Origin: Bedellia somnulentella
Lineage: Eukaryota; Arthropoda; Insecta; Lepidoptera; Bedelliidae
NCBI GenBank assembly: GCA_963576735.1
Contig: CAUYWD010000155.1
Coordinates: forward strand, 1 to 64,000
Direction of reading: 5' to 3'
Length of the DNA stretch: 64,000 nt
Below are positions 27,845 through 40,148 of this stretch, one piece after another. Numbering within the stretch: position 1 is the stretch's first letter; every line of letters begins with the position of its first letter. A model generated the notes under the pieces. It was not told where the DNA came from, did not search any database, and worked only from the letters and a program-made list of their open reading frames with translations. The translations under genes and the position numbers were made by a program.

Positions 27845-28879
27845 ATAACACTATTTCTCACTCGGTCACATAATCTAACATTACAAATTTTTCTGAGGGA
27901 CCTCATCTCTACTGCATTCACTCTGCTCTCATGCTTCTTCTGCCACACCCAACATTCGCTTCCATACATAAGCGTAGGAACAAGAACAGCATCATGCACA
28001 GCCATTCGGGCCTTTTCAGACACCGATTGACAGGTCATTAGGCTATTCATTGCTCCATTTACCGCATTACCCTTTTTCACTCTTCTTTCAATATCTTCAT
28101 CACATTTTCCATCCCTTGTAAACAAACTTCCCAGATATACAAACTCCTTCACCTGTTCCACATCCTTACCATCAATCGCAATCACGCATTCTGACACATC
28201 TTCCTGTCTCTCAAAAACCATCGTTTTGGTCTTATCCACATTCACCCTCATTCCCTTTCTTACAAAAGACTCACATGCAATATTCATCATCTCTTGCAAC
28301 TCTTCTGCCGACGATGCAAGTAGCACTTGATTGTCAGCATACAAGAGGCATTTAATGATGAATCCACTCATGCTTAGTCCATAATCACTTTCACGCAACT
28401 CTGTTAAACAGTCATCCATGAACAAATTGAAGAGCCATGGAGAAGCTACACATCCCTGTCGGACACCCCTAGAGATTCCGAACCAGTCAGTGTTTTCCCC
28501 GTTTACTCTTACACATGCACTAGAATCCTCATAGAGTGATACTAATGCACGTATAAGTTGACTCCCCAAACCGAACTTGGATAACACCTCCCATAAACAC
28601 TTTCTTACCACCCTATCATACGCCTTCTCTAAATCAATGAAGGAGCAATACACCTTTTGGTTCTTAGCTAAGAACTTTTCGGTGATGCTCCTTAGAGAGA
28701 AGATTTGATCCATACATCCCATTCCTTTCCTAAATCCCGCTTGCACATCCCACATTTTCTCATCAGTTTCATTCATCACTCTTTCAATCAGTACCTAAGC
28801 ATACAATTTACCAACAATGCTGAGTAAGCTGATGCCGCGGTAGTTTTTAGCCTCTTGGTGTGACCCCTTTCCTTTATAT
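27845..28879 (-). pseudogene. LINE D reverse transcriptase segment
   Basis: Reads KNYRGISLLSIVGKLYA, then VQAGFRKGMGCMDQIF, YCSFIDLEKAYDRV, GVRQGCVASPWLFNLFMDD and LLYADNQVLLASS, and ends RVRNSVI at the Copia border. The palm YADD has become YADN (codon AAT at about 28330), which should abolish polymerase activity. There is also a stop near 28797. This is a dead copy of an RTE-like RT. Confidence 0.85.
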
Positions 28880-29493
28880 CCTTTCCTTTTCTTTCCTGAC
28901 CCTAATCCTACATATCCCAATTTATATCGTGTATACGCTTTATATATGCATACTTTATTGTTTATGAATTCTAAATATATCATTATATACGTGCATTTTA
29001 CACTTTTAATAGGATATAATTATACGTATTCATGTATACATATGTGTATTTATGTATATGTTTTCATTAAATAGTGTACCTATGCAATTATTATATTTAA
29101 TTATTTTTATCTTTTATTATCAGTATTTTTCTTTATTTGTTTATTATGTGGTTTTTTTTAAGTAAGAGTGCAAGTTATGTGTGCGGGTATGGCCAGATTA
29201 TTGATCGACTTTTTTGTATTTCGTTTTTAATTAACTATTATTTTGTTGTCAATCATTTTATGTATCATGAAATGTATGTTATATGTGTCACTTCAAATGG
29301 GTCCTGACTGAAAATCAGTGTTGTGTGTAAAACGCACAAAAATAAGCTGAGGCAGGACCTATTCACATTTGTTTCATTTATTTTATTTTGTATCACTTTC
29401 TATGTCTCTTTTATAATTTTAATATTCAAGTAAACTGTGTTGTAGTTAATATTTCAAATGTGAATAAACGTCTCTTCTTTCTTTCTTTCTTTC
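28880..29493 (+). mobile_element. 5'-truncated LINE 3' end with (TTTC)n tail
   Basis: A 614-bp insertion in LINE D bordered by TTATAT (28874-28879 and 29494-29499). It ends GTGAATAAACGTCTC then a CTTT repeat, as a polyadenylation-like signal and tail on the + strand. No coding sequence. It contains the structured segment at 29296-29363. Confidence 0.75.
29296..29363 (+). ncRNA. Predicted three-way-junction RNA in the LINE tail
   Basis: P1 pairs AATGGGTCCTG (29296-29306) with CAGGACCTATT (29353-29363), 11 pairs with one G-T. P2 is ACTGA-AAA-TCAGT (29307-29319). P3 pairs TTGTGTG (29321-29327) with CGCACAA (29333-29339). The helices are nested with almost no linker. In a LINE 3' UTR such a fold may be the recognition site of the reverse transcriptase; that role is inference. 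Confidence 0.5.
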
Positions 29494-30961
29494 TTATATA
29501 GAGGCACAATCACCGCCTTGCACCAGTCTCGTGGAACTTTGCCACTCGACCAGCATTTTTGGAAAAGGAAGTACAACCAAGAAGCCACCAACCAACCCTT
29601 TACCAGCCCTCAGCATTTCGATAGTAATCCTATCATACCCTGCCGCCTTCCCTAATTTCATACTTTTCATTGCTTTCATTATTTCTTCCATACTAATCTC
29701 GCTGTCACTAAATTCACCCATCTCCCCGTTCCAATCAACATTACTGTCGATTGGCGAAGAAATGGATGCATCCTCTTTCTCAAACAGTCCCTCAAAATAA
29801 TTCTTCCATACCCGTTTCATGCTACTTTCATCCGTCGCCAATTCACCCTGTTCATCTCTTATTACACTCACTCTCGTGTTTTGGGAAACTCCCTTTTCTT
29901 TCCGGATATACTTCCAGAATAACTTTTGGTTATTCCGGAAATTATCAGAAAGTTTCCTCTCACACCACTCTTGCAAATCCCGCTTTTTCTTTTCTATTTT
30001 CTTCTTTACCTCATTCTTAACTCTCTTATATTCATCTTCACTTTTCTGCACTACATCGTCAGTTACACTCGCATCCATCCGTTTACTAGCTTTAATCGCT
30101 AGTAAATCTAACCACGCTTTCTTCTTATCTCCAACCGCCTCTTTCACAACTTTATCCCACCAACTTGTTGGTGGTCTATATGACCTTTTACACACTCCAC
30201 ATACTTCCGTCGCACATTCAACCATCGTCGATTTGAGCACATCCCATACTTCTTCTATTTCCATTTCATCCTTCATCTCCACGCAACTTAGTCTATCATC
30301 CAATTTCCTCAAGTATTCATCTCTGATATTTTCATCTTCTTGCAGTTTTTCTACTTTTATTCTCGCAAAATCCGTTGTTGACACTTTAGGCCTGTGACGC
30401 CAACGCGTGCACAGACCCCTTAGTCGTGATATAACGAGAAAGTGATCTGTGCCAGCCAACGTTCGTGCCCCTATAGACCCTGGTGTCAACAACTTTTGCT
30501 CTCAGCCTTTCATCAACTATCACAAAATCAATCATACTTCTCTCGCTTCCCCTCTGTCTTGTATTCATATGGATATCTTTGTGCTTAAACAACGTGTTTG
30601 TAACACAAAGATTCCTCTCCAAACATACCTCAATCAATTTCTCACCATTCTCATTTACCCTTTGATCACCAAACTTTCCTAAAACTCTTTCACAACCGTT
30701 GCGTGACACACCAACCCAGCCATTAAAATCTCCTAACATTACAAGTCTCTCATTCTGATCACACCCATTCACAACATCGTCTAACAGATTCCAAAACTCC
30801 TCCCTCTCGGATAGGGATTTAGACATGTCCGGAGCGTATACGCAAATTATGCGCATCCGGACTAGTCCCAATTTCACCTTATCCACAGGAGCCTTGGACT
30901 CACACATTCGTAATCTTTCATACACTGAGCCATCCTTTCAGATATCAGAAGTCCCACTCCT
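29494..30961 (-). pseudogene. LINE D endonuclease and linker segment
   Basis: Homologous to 12528-13962, reading ICVYAPDMSKSLSEREEFW, VMLGDFNGWVG and GTDHFLVISRLRG. A 4-base duplication (GCCA) near 30452 shifts the frame between the Asn and His catalytic blocks. A further shift near 29570 breaks the link to the RT. 5'-truncated in the first third of the endonuclease. Confidence 0.8.
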
Positions 30962-30986
30962 ATGATAATTATATAGAATTTATATT

Positions 30987-31060
30987 ATATAGAAGTATTA
31001 GTACCTCTGCCAACCCCTTCGGGGATATTCGGCGTGAACGTTTATGTTATGTTATGTTTA
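30987..31060 (+). repeat. SINE B 3' fragment
   Basis: Only the last 70 bases (CTCTGCCAACCCCTTCGGGG, GGCGTGAACG and the (TTATG)n tail). Confidence 0.8.
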
Positions 31061-31396
31061 TTCATAGGATCCCTGTGGCTATAATAGATTATTTAAAAGC
31101 GTTTTCCCAACTTATATTTTCAAATCGAGAGATAGCCTTTCATACAACAATTAGTGCTATTATAGTAACCGAAATGCTTGCAAGTCAAAGTTTACTCAAC
31201 ATGTTTAAAGAAAAAATATAAATTGTAAATATATTGATAAAATAATAATTTTGTTTGCGATTTTTTCAAGTTTACAATTCTAGCTTTTACATTACATTCC
31301 CAAAAATAAAATTTTCTATTTTCTGATATTATATAGGCTCCTGGTACAAAAATTGGTCGTCTGCAAACGGTCTAATTACTACCAGTACATCTATAA

Positions 31397-31580
31397 CTAC
31401 GGTGAGGGAAAACATAGTGAGGAAACCCACATGTCCGAGTTGTACTTAGCCATGTGACAGTGTATTCGTACAAAAAGGCCATAGGCCTGCCCCATATCAC
31501 GAGAGTGGTGCTGTCACGTGATGTTTAGAAGTATTGGTACCTCTGCCAACCCCTTCGGGGATATATGGCGTGAACATTTG
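31397..31580 (+). repeat. SINE B, head missing and internally deleted
   Basis: Starts in the body at ACGGTGAGGGAAAACAT and lacks the segment between ATCACG and TGCTGTCACGTGATG. Confidence 0.75.
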
Positions 31581-32399
31581 AGTCTTGATTTTAAGTTTAA
31601 AAATGGTAAGATATTATAAATATATTTTTGTGAAACTACGAAAAATATATTTTTGTATAAAACCAGTTAGTTTTTTATTTTATTTAAGCTACATTTATAT
31701 TTATGCTACCCTGGTACTTAAAATGAAAAAAGGCATAAATTTATTAAAAAATTCTAAGTTATTTTACCTCTGGATATTTTTGTACCGGCGAAAATTTTAC
31801 AAGTACAAACCCATTCCTATACGAACACCATGTACTTACTTGTTTCTGCAAAAAAACAGTTGGTCGGTGGGGAACGATTCAGAATTCTTTTTCTAATAAT
31901 ATATTAACCGTACAACTAGTTGTACGGTGAGGAAGGATATTTAAAAATCATTCCCCTCCGTACAACTAGTTGTATGGGTTAGTTGGTCAGCGGGGAATAC
32001 CTCCAAAATTCAAACTTAAGCTATCGGCATCACACTTCTGACGTGAAATAGGTACTCTCTCTCACACGGCACACCACACATTACCTATACTGGTTGATAT
32101 ACGAGTGGACGTAGTTATGTCATAAGTAGTTTAAATGAGGCTTTACAATATTCACATTAAGGGTGTTTTCCGAGTTGATATTAAATCAAAATGCTCAGCA
32201 TGTTGGACAGCAACTGCGTCCGCACAACTAACTACGATGCAGGGTATAGGCATTATTAGAGGATAAAATTCGCTGTTACAGTGGCACAAAAGTAGTATTA
32301 CCCTTTCGTGTGTGGGATATTATTCGATATTTAAATTAAATAAAAGAGTCGACAAGAAATTTTGTCACGGATTCGTGACAACACAGTTTACGGGTGTTT
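31581..32399. other. No gene seen; MITE-like fragment
   Basis: AT-rich. 31859-31985 holds TTGGTCGGTGGGGAA and TTGGTCAGCGGGGAATACC around a CCGTACAACTAGTTGTACGG palindrome, related to 22335-22415. No ORF with a recognised domain. Confidence 0.35.
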
Positions 32400-32671
32400 C
32401 TTTTTCAATATTGTTTCATATTCTTTCATACCGCACCTCTCACTAATCACTCGATCACATAACCTAACATCACGACCGTTTCTCGGGGACCCCATCTCTA
32501 CTGCATTCACTTTGCTCTCATGATTTTGCCACACCCAATATTCGCTGCCATACATAAGTGTTGGAACAAGAACAGCATCATGCACAGCTATTCGGGCCTT
32601 TTCAGACACCGATTGATTAGTAGTCATTAGACTAATCCTAGATCCATTTACCGCATTACCCTTTCTAAAAT
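32400..32671 (-). pseudogene. LINE D internal fragment
   Basis: Encodes KGNAVNGSRISLMTTNQSVS, KARIAVHDAVLVPTLMYGSE and VRLCDRVISERC, the segment following the RT palm. Both LINE ends are missing, and a three-base insertion and other changes are visible. Confidence 0.75.
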
Positions 32672-33088
32672 CTAATTCATTCGTCACTGAAATATTCTTA
32701 TTCCATTTTTTCTTCTTTATTCCATAATTATTCTTATTCCAAAAATCCATCCACTATAATCTGACCTAAGGTAAATTTTAGAGCGGATGCACGTTTAAGT
32801 TTGAAAGTCGAAAACGTGAGTAAATTTTGCAATCGTCTAACTGAGTGGTCAGTAGTATTTAATACGTATGTCAGTTAGGTTTGCCAGACTAGAAGATCGC
32901 CTTCACAAGGGTAGTAAGTATTATTTTACAAATACCTAAGGTTTCTTCAATAACTGTTCATCCCTTTCGAAACTTTGCGTGATGTTATACAGCTTATGTT
33001 ACTCCTGGAGATTGTAGATTTCTATTAAGTAATTTAATAGTTTTCTGGGCCTCATTACAGACAAACAAATCTTTCCACTTCATAATGG

Positions 33089-33186
33089 GTTACTCCTATC
33101 TGTCACCCTACATCTGCGCGCAAAAGTATGGGGTTGGGTGTCTAAATCCAAAGGCACGTAGATGTAGGGTGCCAGATAGGAATAAC
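33089..33186. repeat. Short hairpin element
   Basis: Arms of 27 bases (33089-33115, 33160-33186) pair with a few mismatches (CTATCTGTCACCCTACATCT against AGATGTAGGGTGCCAGATAG). Likely a small MITE. Confidence 0.5.
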
Positions 33187-33201
33187 TCGTTAAAATAAGT
33201 A

Positions 33202-33443
33202 CATACATATACTCACGGCTACAAATCATTAGAAGGGGTAGTCAGAGCTAAGGAATTAGATATTCCTTAGCCACTTTTGGAAGATCAGTGGGGAAAACAT
33301 GGTGAAATAAACGTTGTTGGTGATGAGTGTCTAACCGCTTCGCCCAAAAATCCCTTGCAAAGCCCCAAATACCGTGTCGCCTCTTACGGTTTACGAAACG
33401 GGAAGAAATGGGGTAGCGCTATTCTAAGCCAATACTACATAGC
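33202..33443 (-). repeat. Family A element, antisense
   Basis: Complete length with an AATAAGTA duplication on each side. Confidence 0.8.
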
Positions 33444-36400
33444 ATAATAAGTATATATATATAGAAACTAATGAAATAACAATAAAATACCATATCTTTT
33501 AAACTGTGTATGTAATTGGCAAAATATAAATAAAAAAATAGTTACACCATAAAAAAACCGACTATACACACATTATACCCATCCATTGATACATGGTGAT
33601 AACAAAATAATACATTTTAATTCATACCAAAAATGAGCAGATATCAGTACAAATAAATCTATTAGTGAAACGAAAATATATTCAAGGTTTTACAAAATAA
33701 AATTTAATGGAATTGAAACAAATCCTTTAAATTGAGGGCGCCACTGGCACTATACTTATAATGGCAACCAAACTTCATGAAAAGAAATGTAAACAGTATT
33801 TGTACATAAAAATGCGAATACACTTCACTAGTAAGACTTCGTATTAAAAGCATTATCTTTCAAATATCTAAGGTTAAGTTATCAATCTTTTACTGCTCAC
33901 CCCTTATGAAAGGGTCATGATCAAAATGGGCGTAACACCAACAGCGTTAAAATATATTTTATGTGAAAGCTAATGATCATACCTTAATTTTATACTATGA
34001 CGGCGATTACCCAAACAACCGGAGAACAGAGATATTCAGTGATGTTCAAACGCATAGAATCCAAAACAATCGCTCACCGCAGAGACAACACAGACAATAT
34101 CGTGCAGTACTAGGCAAAAGATATCAATCTATTGGTTGGTAACCTAACGAATTACTGCATTCCATCCCTTTCTAACGTCTCTCACTCAGGTACCGAACAA
34201 AGAAAGCGTGCGTACGCGTCACTGCGCGTGCGCATAACGATTCAGTGAAAAGAACTTAGTTCATTTAGTTCCTTCACTTAAAAGAACTACTTCGCGAATG
34301 TAGTCCAGTAGTCCACTTCGTTCAGCGGCTCATTAGGCTCCTTCAGAGCCGTTGGACTAAATGAACTGCAGAACGAATTGGACTAAATGAAGAGATTGAG
34401 TTGGAAAGATGAATAACTTGCGGTTCTCGCGTTCTCGTATCTTTCTTATAACATTCGCTAGTTCGCGAATGAAAAAAATTATGCTTTTGATAATGTTTAA
34501 TGAATGAGTCCCATATGTTGTATTACTTGTACTTAATTTTGAAGAAATATAGTTATTTATCATGAAGTATCAGTAAGAATAAATATCTCGATTGTCTTTC
34601 ATACTTTCCAGGCTTAGGACTGACAACCAAAACATTACTAATATTTTCACTATTAGAAAATAAACATTAAAAATAACTCATTGACGGGTCTCGAACCTCA
34701 TATTTATGTTTTTGTATTGTGTAAACGAATAGTGATTTAACAGCAAAGAAATATAGGTCTTAACACCATGTGTGGAGAGTTATTTTCCCCTACGAGAGAA
34801 CAGCAATGCATAAGTGAGGTGAACTAATAAGTTGTCAGTATTAGATTTGCGATCAAACGAATATAGTCCTTAAGACGATGACCGAAGATTTTTTTTCGCC
34901 TGACGGCAATGTATTATTTAACCAACCTTTGTGTTTTTTTTGCAATAATACCCGGTCCATATTGGGGATAACAAGTATGTAGGGGTTATCAAGACGTGCA
35001 ATAAAGTAAATTACAACGCATTTTATTACTGTTGGTATAACGCCCAGCTCCCATACAAAAATGCCCATGATCCTTTAGCGTGATGGTATGCAGCCAATAG
35101 CACTCCTGAATATCGTAGCTTTCTGATTGTGAAAGAATATTCGGTTCTGTATTTCTGATGATTAGCGCTTTCAAACAATCAAAGTAATTTACCTCTTTAT
35201 AATATTAGAATAGATAACATAGCACTCGAATGTAAGATTTGGCATAATATAAGATTAACAAGAAGAAGGGAGATAAAAATAAATGCTTTACATGTGCTAA
35301 AGATAATTAATGCAGACCTAATTTGAGTCAAAATAACGTATTATCATTATTATAATAATATTTTAGATAGATCAACACCTAGAGTTTTTAAAGAGGTTAA
35401 AATTTAACAAATATTTTAAACAAGGCAAGAGGATCAAATAGACACCGAAAATTTCGTCCGTATCTTTTCTAATATATATTTTGTCTCGCTTGTACGTAAC
35501 GAATGATCGGATTTTGCCAAGTGTTATACATGGTGATGTTCGACGAATCCAACGATACCTCCGCAGTTGGCGTTGGTTTCATTGCTACAATCATTATTAT
35601 ATTTATTAATCTATATTTCGAAGCGGCGAGTGAGACACGAATATATTTTACCAGCAGTTAGAAGAGTTGCGGAGTTGTGCCAATTTTTTTTTTTTTTTTT
35701 GACGAAATTATAGTTCTATTTGAGGATTAGAACTCCTATATAACAAAAGCTCATTGTATGTCACTTTAATAACACTTTTAAAACATTAGTTTTGTAATTG
35801 TGGAATGAACAATATTACAACTTTAACTATTATCTTAACACCAAAAATATTTAAAAATAACGGTCATATAAAACTTTAGGTTGACAACCCACCAGAACTT
35901 TGCAAGGTAAATATTTTTTACGAATCAATACAATAGCTTCATTTATTCTTGGATTTCATTTATATACGCAATATATATTTTTAATTATTTCGTCGAGTTA
36001 GTATCGTCTACCACAGGTCATTGTATCTTTCTAGGGTCCTTATATTACTATATATGTTACTTCTCACGAGAAACTCGACACTCAAGATAGGTAAATGAAG
36101 CTATTCTATTGGTTATAGAAAAAAAATATTTCCCTCGTACAGCTCTGGTAGATTTGCACTTTTCAACCCTTTATAATATAGAATATGAAAGAAAATTCAT
36201 TGTATTTGACTTCTATATGTAGGTAGGTAAGATTGAAATAATGGTGGCCATTGCCTTAGTGAGTTAACCTTGGCCACAAAAAAACAACATATATTTTCCA
36301 CCATCTTGAATTCATAACTGTTCCATCATTAACAACTTTAATAAATAACATATATTATATAATATAATACAATGTATTCAAATTATACAGAAAAGTCATA

Positions 36401-36769
36401 ACTATGGATATAAGAATGTCATCGGAATATTGCAATTATTATAAATGCATGTCAAAATATACCCAAAATACCGGTCAAGTGCGAGTCGTCAAGAGCTCAT
36501 GTTGGTTTTGCCAAATTCATTAAGTGAAAAGTGGTATTTTAATAGTACAGACAGTCAGTCCTATTATATTTATATGCATATCGACAATGTCGCTGTTACT
36601 AATTAGAGAACATTTCAAATTTGTGAATGAAATTAGTATAAGACCAATTATAAGCTGTATTTATATTGGAAGAGAATTGACAATAATCTGTTTTGCAATT
36701 TTACTAGGAAAATTACAATCCAACGTATTTATAATATTCTTGCAACATAAATACTAAGAAATATTACTA
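33444..36769. other. Long AT-rich stretch without recognised genes
   Basis: Many stops in all frames. 34240-34400 contains inverted and direct copies of TTCATTTAGT / ACTAAATGAA. About 35110-35215 resembles 240-335 (a dispersed repeat with GATTAGC and CTTTATAATAT). No splice-bounded exon is convincing. Confidence 0.4.
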
Positions 36770-36773
36770 TTAA

Positions 36774-37013
36774 CACGTTGGCTGCCATGAGCATCACCGG
36801 TGGTGGGATAAATTTTTATTCTCTGTGTGGCCATGAGCATCACCGGTGGGATCAAAAGCAAATTTTCAGGTAATGTTACGTTAAGGTGTTAATGGTGATG
36901 CTCATGGCATCTCAGTAATAAGGCTATGCTGTGAGCATCACCGGTGGGATCATAAAATATGTATGGGGCGTAGGAGCAGTACTTAAGTTGAAGTATGGTG
37001 GGCAGCCAACGTG
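36774..37013. mobile_element. piggyBac-like MITE
   Basis: 240 bp between TTAA duplications (36770-36773, 37014-37017), with 13-bp perfect inverted ends CACGTTGGCTGCC. Inside, GAGCATCACCGGTGGG occurs three times direct and its core once inverted (GGTGATGCTCATGGC). No coding capacity. Confidence 0.8.
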
Positions 37014-37314
37014 TTAATTAAGTAGACTTAAATTTATATTCGATAGTTTTACAAGTATAACAATATTTTGATTGGATTATGCAGTACATTTCGTTTTTTT
37101 TATACCTGAGATCCCTTACTTTATACCTTTATTTAAATGACTAAAACATTATCAATGTCAAATTACAAAATTCTAATAATTTACTAGCCTCACTATTATC
37201 GAAAAATAAACAAAAATAAACTCACTATTATATTTGTGCTTTATATCCTTAGTTATTTTGCAAACACCTGAGATGTACAAGTATTTTGATCTAGTTTAAT
37301 TCATGTATGGTTTG

Positions 37315-37316
<2 letters not shown>

Positions 37317-37339
<23 letters not shown>
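37317..37339. repeat. TA microsatellite
   Basis: Pure (TA)n run. Shorter dinucleotide runs occur at about 42283-42298 (TG) and 46384-46404 (AT). Confidence 0.8.
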
Positions 37340-37345
<6 letters not shown>

Positions 37346-37587
37346 TTCATTGTAATTGTATATCATTTCATATATATTTATTTATACATATTTAAAAATA
37401 CTTTTTATACACCAAACCTATACAACCAAGTAGAACGGTTATCTCTTGCTTAGTTAGGTGTTACCGAGGCAGTCCAAATAGACCGGAGTCTGTGCTAGGG
37501 CCAACCATCATATAAAGTTTTTTTTACGACTTACAATTTTCTCATTTATCTACAAATTACATTTTTAGATTTCAAGATATCCGTGCA

Positions 37588-37800
37588 CTGCCGGCTTAGA
37601 ATGTCAGTACCCTATTCTACCCACGGGTGTCAGATGCGACTAAATGTATGGGGCTTTTGGGCAATGCGTTTGGAGACCCATCAACAAAAATACTTTATTT
37701 CTACTGTCTTGTCCCCTATCAACTTCCAAATGTGGCTGAGGAGTTTCTAGCTCTGAAGCTCTGGCTACTCCTTTTTAAGATTTATGACCGTAAGTACATA
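37588..37800 (+). repeat. Family A element, diverged
   Basis: From CTGCCGGCTTAGAATGTC to GACCGTAAGTACATATA, with several deletions. 37801-38177 after it shows nothing recognisable. Confidence 0.7.
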
Positions 37801-38177
37801 TATATTCATTTTTGCATTATGCAATTCATTTACCCAACAATCTTGCACACACTCAAACTAGTGCAAATATTATATAATAAATAATGGTTGTTGTAAATCC
37901 ATTTCTTGGAAAACATTGGAAGAACATTTATCTAATTATAAAAGACCGAGGATAAATAACAGTAACATGGCATGGCAATAGTAATATAACCAATAAAAAA
38001 AACTAAGTCTCCGAATTGTCAATACATTTTATAAAACATCCCCCAGATGGCGCTCATAGCAGTTCTGCTCCTAAAATATGCTAATTTTCTCAAACATTTT
38101 ATGTCACTGTTTACACCTGATCTTCGTGTGGCAATAGCGGAAGAAACACTCACCACGCAACCAACCACCGTTAACTT

Positions 38178-38287
38178 AACATACATATACTCACGCCATT
38201 AGTTCCCATTGGGGTAGGCAGAAACTATCAATCGCCACTTCGTACGATCCTGACAAACCTCTCTAGCTTCGCTTACATCAATCTTTT
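38178..38287 (-). repeat. LINE D 3' tail fragment
   Basis: CATACATATACTCACGCC, then GGGTAGGCAGAAACTATC, as in other LINE D ends. Confidence 0.75.
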
Positions 38288-38312
38288 AACATAACTATAT
38301 ACTGTAAATTTA

Positions 38313-38679
38313 CGTAACGTAACGTAAACGTTCACGCCGTTTATCCCCGAAGGGGTTGGCAGAGGTACCAATACTCCTGAACTCACAGGGCAAGCGCCAT
38401 CTAGTTTCCAGAGAAGGTACCCACGTTTTGCTTAGACAGTGTACTCACGTGATAGGGGGCAGGCCTATCGCCGTTTTGTACGAATACACTGTCACATGAC
38501 TAAGTACAACTCAGCCATGTGGGTTTCCTCACGATGTTTTCCCTCACCGTTAGCAACCATGATAAATTAACCACACATATGACTTTAGAAAAGACAAATT
38601 GGTGTAGGCCCGTCCCAGGATTGGAACTCACGCCCTTCTGTTTTCGGGCGGGTGTTCTACCCACTGGACTATCATGTCG
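38313..38679 (-). repeat. SINE B, full length
   Basis: Complete antisense copy with both Pol III boxes and tail; flanked by CTGTAAATTTA (38302-38312 and 38680-38690). Confidence 0.9.
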
Positions 38680-39000
38680 CTGTAAATTTAATAACTGTAT
38701 TATTTCAAAGCAAATATTTATATTGGCAAGACTTCTTTTATATTTATTCCTTGCCTTAACAGTGACCTCAACTTTATGAACAAAGCAATCATATTAAACA
38801 TTTGACAAACTCTTCCAAACTGTTATTGGAGTAAAGCTCCATTCACCCCTTTAGTATTTCACTTGTGACATCATTTCTACTAAACGGCTTGACCGATCTA
38901 TACCAAACTCTGCATGATGGTCATAAACATCGAGTCATCGATAAAACTTACCATTGAGGAGTTATCACCCTTAAAAGTTTCCCATGTAAGTCTATGGTAA

Positions 39001-39200
39001 NNNNNNNNNNNNNNNNNNNNNNNNNNNNNNNNNNNNNNNNNNNNNNNNNNNNNNNNNNNNNNNNNNNNNNNNNNNNNNNNNNNNNNNNNNNNNNNNNNNN
39101 NNNNNNNNNNNNNNNNNNNNNNNNNNNNNNNNNNNNNNNNNNNNNNNNNNNNNNNNNNNNNNNNNNNNNNNNNNNNNNNNNNNNNNNNNNNNNNNNNNNN
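39001..39200. other. Assembly gap
   Basis: 200 Ns. The true length is unknown. Either side (38691-39000, 39201-39800) is AT-rich without recognised features. Confidence 0.99.
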
Positions 39201-39803
39201 ACTATTGTAAACTAAACTACCACGCGCTCATAGAATTTTTAATTTCCAGGCTTTCACTTTGCCTGAATAGATGGAAAACAAAAAGTGTTAAATCTAAAAA
39301 ATTTCAATAAAAATGTTTAACAGAAACCATATTTCGGCATGCGAAGCTTCAATGCTGACTTAATTTTAGTGATTGTTCTGATTATAATTAATAAATTGAA
39401 ATCATTTCAAAAAAACCGCCATGTGGTGAAAAGAAACTAAACCTGAATAATGACTAGATCAAAATATTAATACATATAAAATAAACAGATTAACAGGAGA
39501 TTTGAATAACCCTTAACGATTATAATATCATTAAGATACAGAGCTTATAATTTGAATCCCGTTTAAAGTTTGAGACTAAAACTACCTTCCCTTTGAACAC
39601 CCTATGTCCCAATACTATAGTAAAAACCTCAATGCACCAATTCTACCTGAAAAAAGGGGAAAATATAGTTAGAAACATAGAATAAGAAACACAAGTAAAA
39701 AGGATTTTTAAGGAATTACTGGCTCTTCGTAACGATTTTACATGGAACAATTTTACAATTCAAATAACTTATGTTTTCAATATAACTGTAAATAAAAAAA
39801 TTT

Positions 39804-40044
39804 GCCGTGGCTTAGAATGTCGCTACCCCTTTCTACCCACGGGTGTCGTAAGAGGCGACTAAGGGTATTGGGGCTTTTTATTGGATTTTTGGGCGATGCG
39901 GTTGGAGACCCATCACCAAAAACCTTTATTCTTACCATCTTTTCCCTACTCAACTTCCAAAAGTGGCTGAGGAATTTATAATTCCTTAGTTCTGGTTACC
40001 CCTTCTAGAAAATATAGCCGTGAGTATATGTATGTATGTATGTA
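39804..40044 (+). repeat. Family A element, sense
   Basis: Near-consensus copy missing about eight bases of the 5' end. Confidence 0.85.
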
Positions 40045-40091
40045 AATAAAATAATTCAATTTTTATAACAAAGGCACCAAATCATTCTTAC

Positions 40092-40148
40092 CTTCAACTA
40101 TGAACTACTCTGAGCTTTTTTTGGTGAATTTGTATTACAATCGGGATC
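40092..40148 (-). other. Candidate next exon of the RMDN-like gene
   Basis: Bounded by ATTTTCAG and GTAAG on the minus strand and in phase 0 after the exon ending at 42127. It reads DPDCNTNSPKKAQSSS and then a TAG, nine bases before the donor. If used, the product would lack the TPR domain of RMDN proteins. It may instead be a poison exon or a chance match. Confidence 0.3.

Larger units (their letters stand above)
23146..30961 (-). mobile_element. LINE D copy 2, split by two later insertions
   Basis: Pieces on the minus strand in order: 30961-29494 (endonuclease and linker), 28879-27845 (reverse transcriptase), 23467-23146 (C-terminus). The gaps are a LINE tail (28880-29493) and a Copia element (23468-27844). 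Removing both joins the LINE sequence exactly at the duplicated bases. It is 5'-truncated and lacks its own 3' tail. Confidence 0.85.

Noticed and set aside
36524..36757. A 77-codon + strand open frame in the AT-rich stretch
   Set aside because: Rich in Ile and Phe as expected from AT-rich sequence; no domain, no splice context.
38994..39215. An open frame across the run of Ns
   Set aside because: It exists only because N codons are not read as stops.
39588..39648. A further exon of the RMDN-like gene
   Set aside because: It has TTTTTTCAG and GTAG borders on the minus strand but a stop in the required phase after five codons.
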